Assembly: GCF_900626075.1 (NCBI RefSeq) | Contig: NZ_UYZY01000002.1 | Span: 1,262,484 to 1,326,483, forward strand | Origin: Clostridium transplantifaecale | GTDB taxonomy: Bacteria > Bacillota > Clostridia > Lachnospirales > Lachnospiraceae | Direction of reading: 5' to 3' | Length of the DNA: 64,000 bases | Shown: in pieces, positions 63,681-64,000 of the stretch | Numbering within the stretch: the first letter of the stretch is position 1 | How the letters are laid out: each line of letters starts with the position of its first letter | Made by a program: the position numbers and the translations under genes | Notes under the pieces: generated by a model | What the model was told of the DNA's origin: nothing | Databases searched by the model: none | What the model saw: the letters and a program-made list of their open reading frames with translations, nothing else

Positions 63681-64000
63681 GGATTTAATTGAGATGTGAG
63701 GACGCCTCTGTAAGACGGCGGACGGGGGAGTGGGTGGGTGTGTATGAGTCTTCAGTCCCGGTTTGCAGGGTGTCGTGAGGGGGAATCCAGGAGAAAAAAT
63801 TCCTACGGGGACTCGCTTCCGCTTGTGGAATGCGCAGCGGATGCTAGATTCGAAAATACCTCATCAAGCACCAGCGGATTCCAAGGTCTCCCTTCGGAAA
63901 GTTTTCTCCTTCCTTCCCCGGGCAGGTTGTCGGCGGGACTGAAGACTCAGCGAAGGTTATTGCCCCGTCCGCCGGCTTCAGGGGCTGATTGTCTCTTTCG
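63681..64000 (+). repeat. Nested-palindrome repeat, copy E (cut by window end)
   Basis: Starts GGATTTAATTGAG at the base after the transporter stop codon. The left hairpin is complete: GAGTCTTCAGTCCC near 63746, and GGGACTGAAGACTC near 63936, then the CCCCGTCCGCCGG strand that closes it. The remaining 500 or so bases lie beyond the window. Same orientation as copies A, B and D. Confidence 0.9.

Overview
The window looks like chromosomal DNA of a Lachnospiraceae / Clostridium cluster XIVa anaerobe of the C. symbiosum, Enterocloster or Hungatella type. This is inferred from clear AGGAGG ribosome sites, near-consensus sigma-A promoters, an ecfA1-ecfA2-ecfT-truA ... rplM-rpsI backbone, two-subunit iron-sulfur serine dehydratase, TRAP and LicD/DUF2142 surface genes and moderate GC. 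No rRNA, tRNA, CRISPR array or intact transposase gene was seen.

Layout. 1-650: end of an AEC transporter. 0.9-4.5 kb: ECF vitamin transporter core plus truA. 4.6-13.8 kb: a symporter, a histidine kinase, a sigma54-type regulator, then a five-gene 5-oxoproline operon (pxpA, NRAMP-like permease, pxpB, pxpC, YcsI family). This block separates truA from rplM-rpsI (15.0-15.9 kb), which are usually adjacent in Firmicutes. 16-23.4 kb: PIN-PhoH ATPase, MATE exporter, S66 peptidase, 2-isopropylmalate synthase. 23.5-29.5 kb: an AT-richer stretch with a lipoprotein, a beta-lactamase-fold hydrolase, and an overlapping methyltransferase / PLD-helicase pair. 29.7-37.8 kb: AraC-type sensor-regulator and a TRAP locus with two DctP receptors and one TctC-like receptor. 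37.9-40.8 kb: HD protein, SWIM protein, small hypothetical. 40.9-53.9 kb: surface polysaccharide genes (glf, licD, flippase, class V aminotransferase, LicC/PntC-like cytidylyltransferase, DUF2142 protein, three GT2 enzymes, DUF2304, rfbC, orphan Wzm permease). 54-58 kb: serine dehydratase operon with its symporter and a divergent LysR. 59-63.7 kb: small membrane protein, MaoC and CoA-transferase genes, LysR, CitMHS-type transporter.

The strongest unexplained signal is a family of very large nested-palindrome repeats of about 842-896 bp. There are four complete copies (13970-14865, 18145-19001, 51372-52213, 58006-58851) and a fifth cut by the window end (63681-64000). Each copy is two diverged inverted halves, and each half folds into its own long hairpin of about 270 nt closed by a conserved GAGTCTTCAGTCCC-type stem. 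Stem bases change in a compensating way between arms. Copies carry 13-15 bp terminal inverted repeats and no conserved reading frame. Three copies begin at or within one base of the upstream stop codon, one supplies the stop codon itself, and all complete copies are followed within about 50 bp by the promoter of the next gene. They may be non-autonomous mobile elements, structured 3'-UTR/terminator elements, or both.

The gene groups mostly read as nutrient capture coupled to catabolism (5-oxoproline, a TRAP substrate, serine, an organic acid activated as CoA thioester), plus a surface-glycan locus that may attach a choline- or aminoethylphosphonate-like group.
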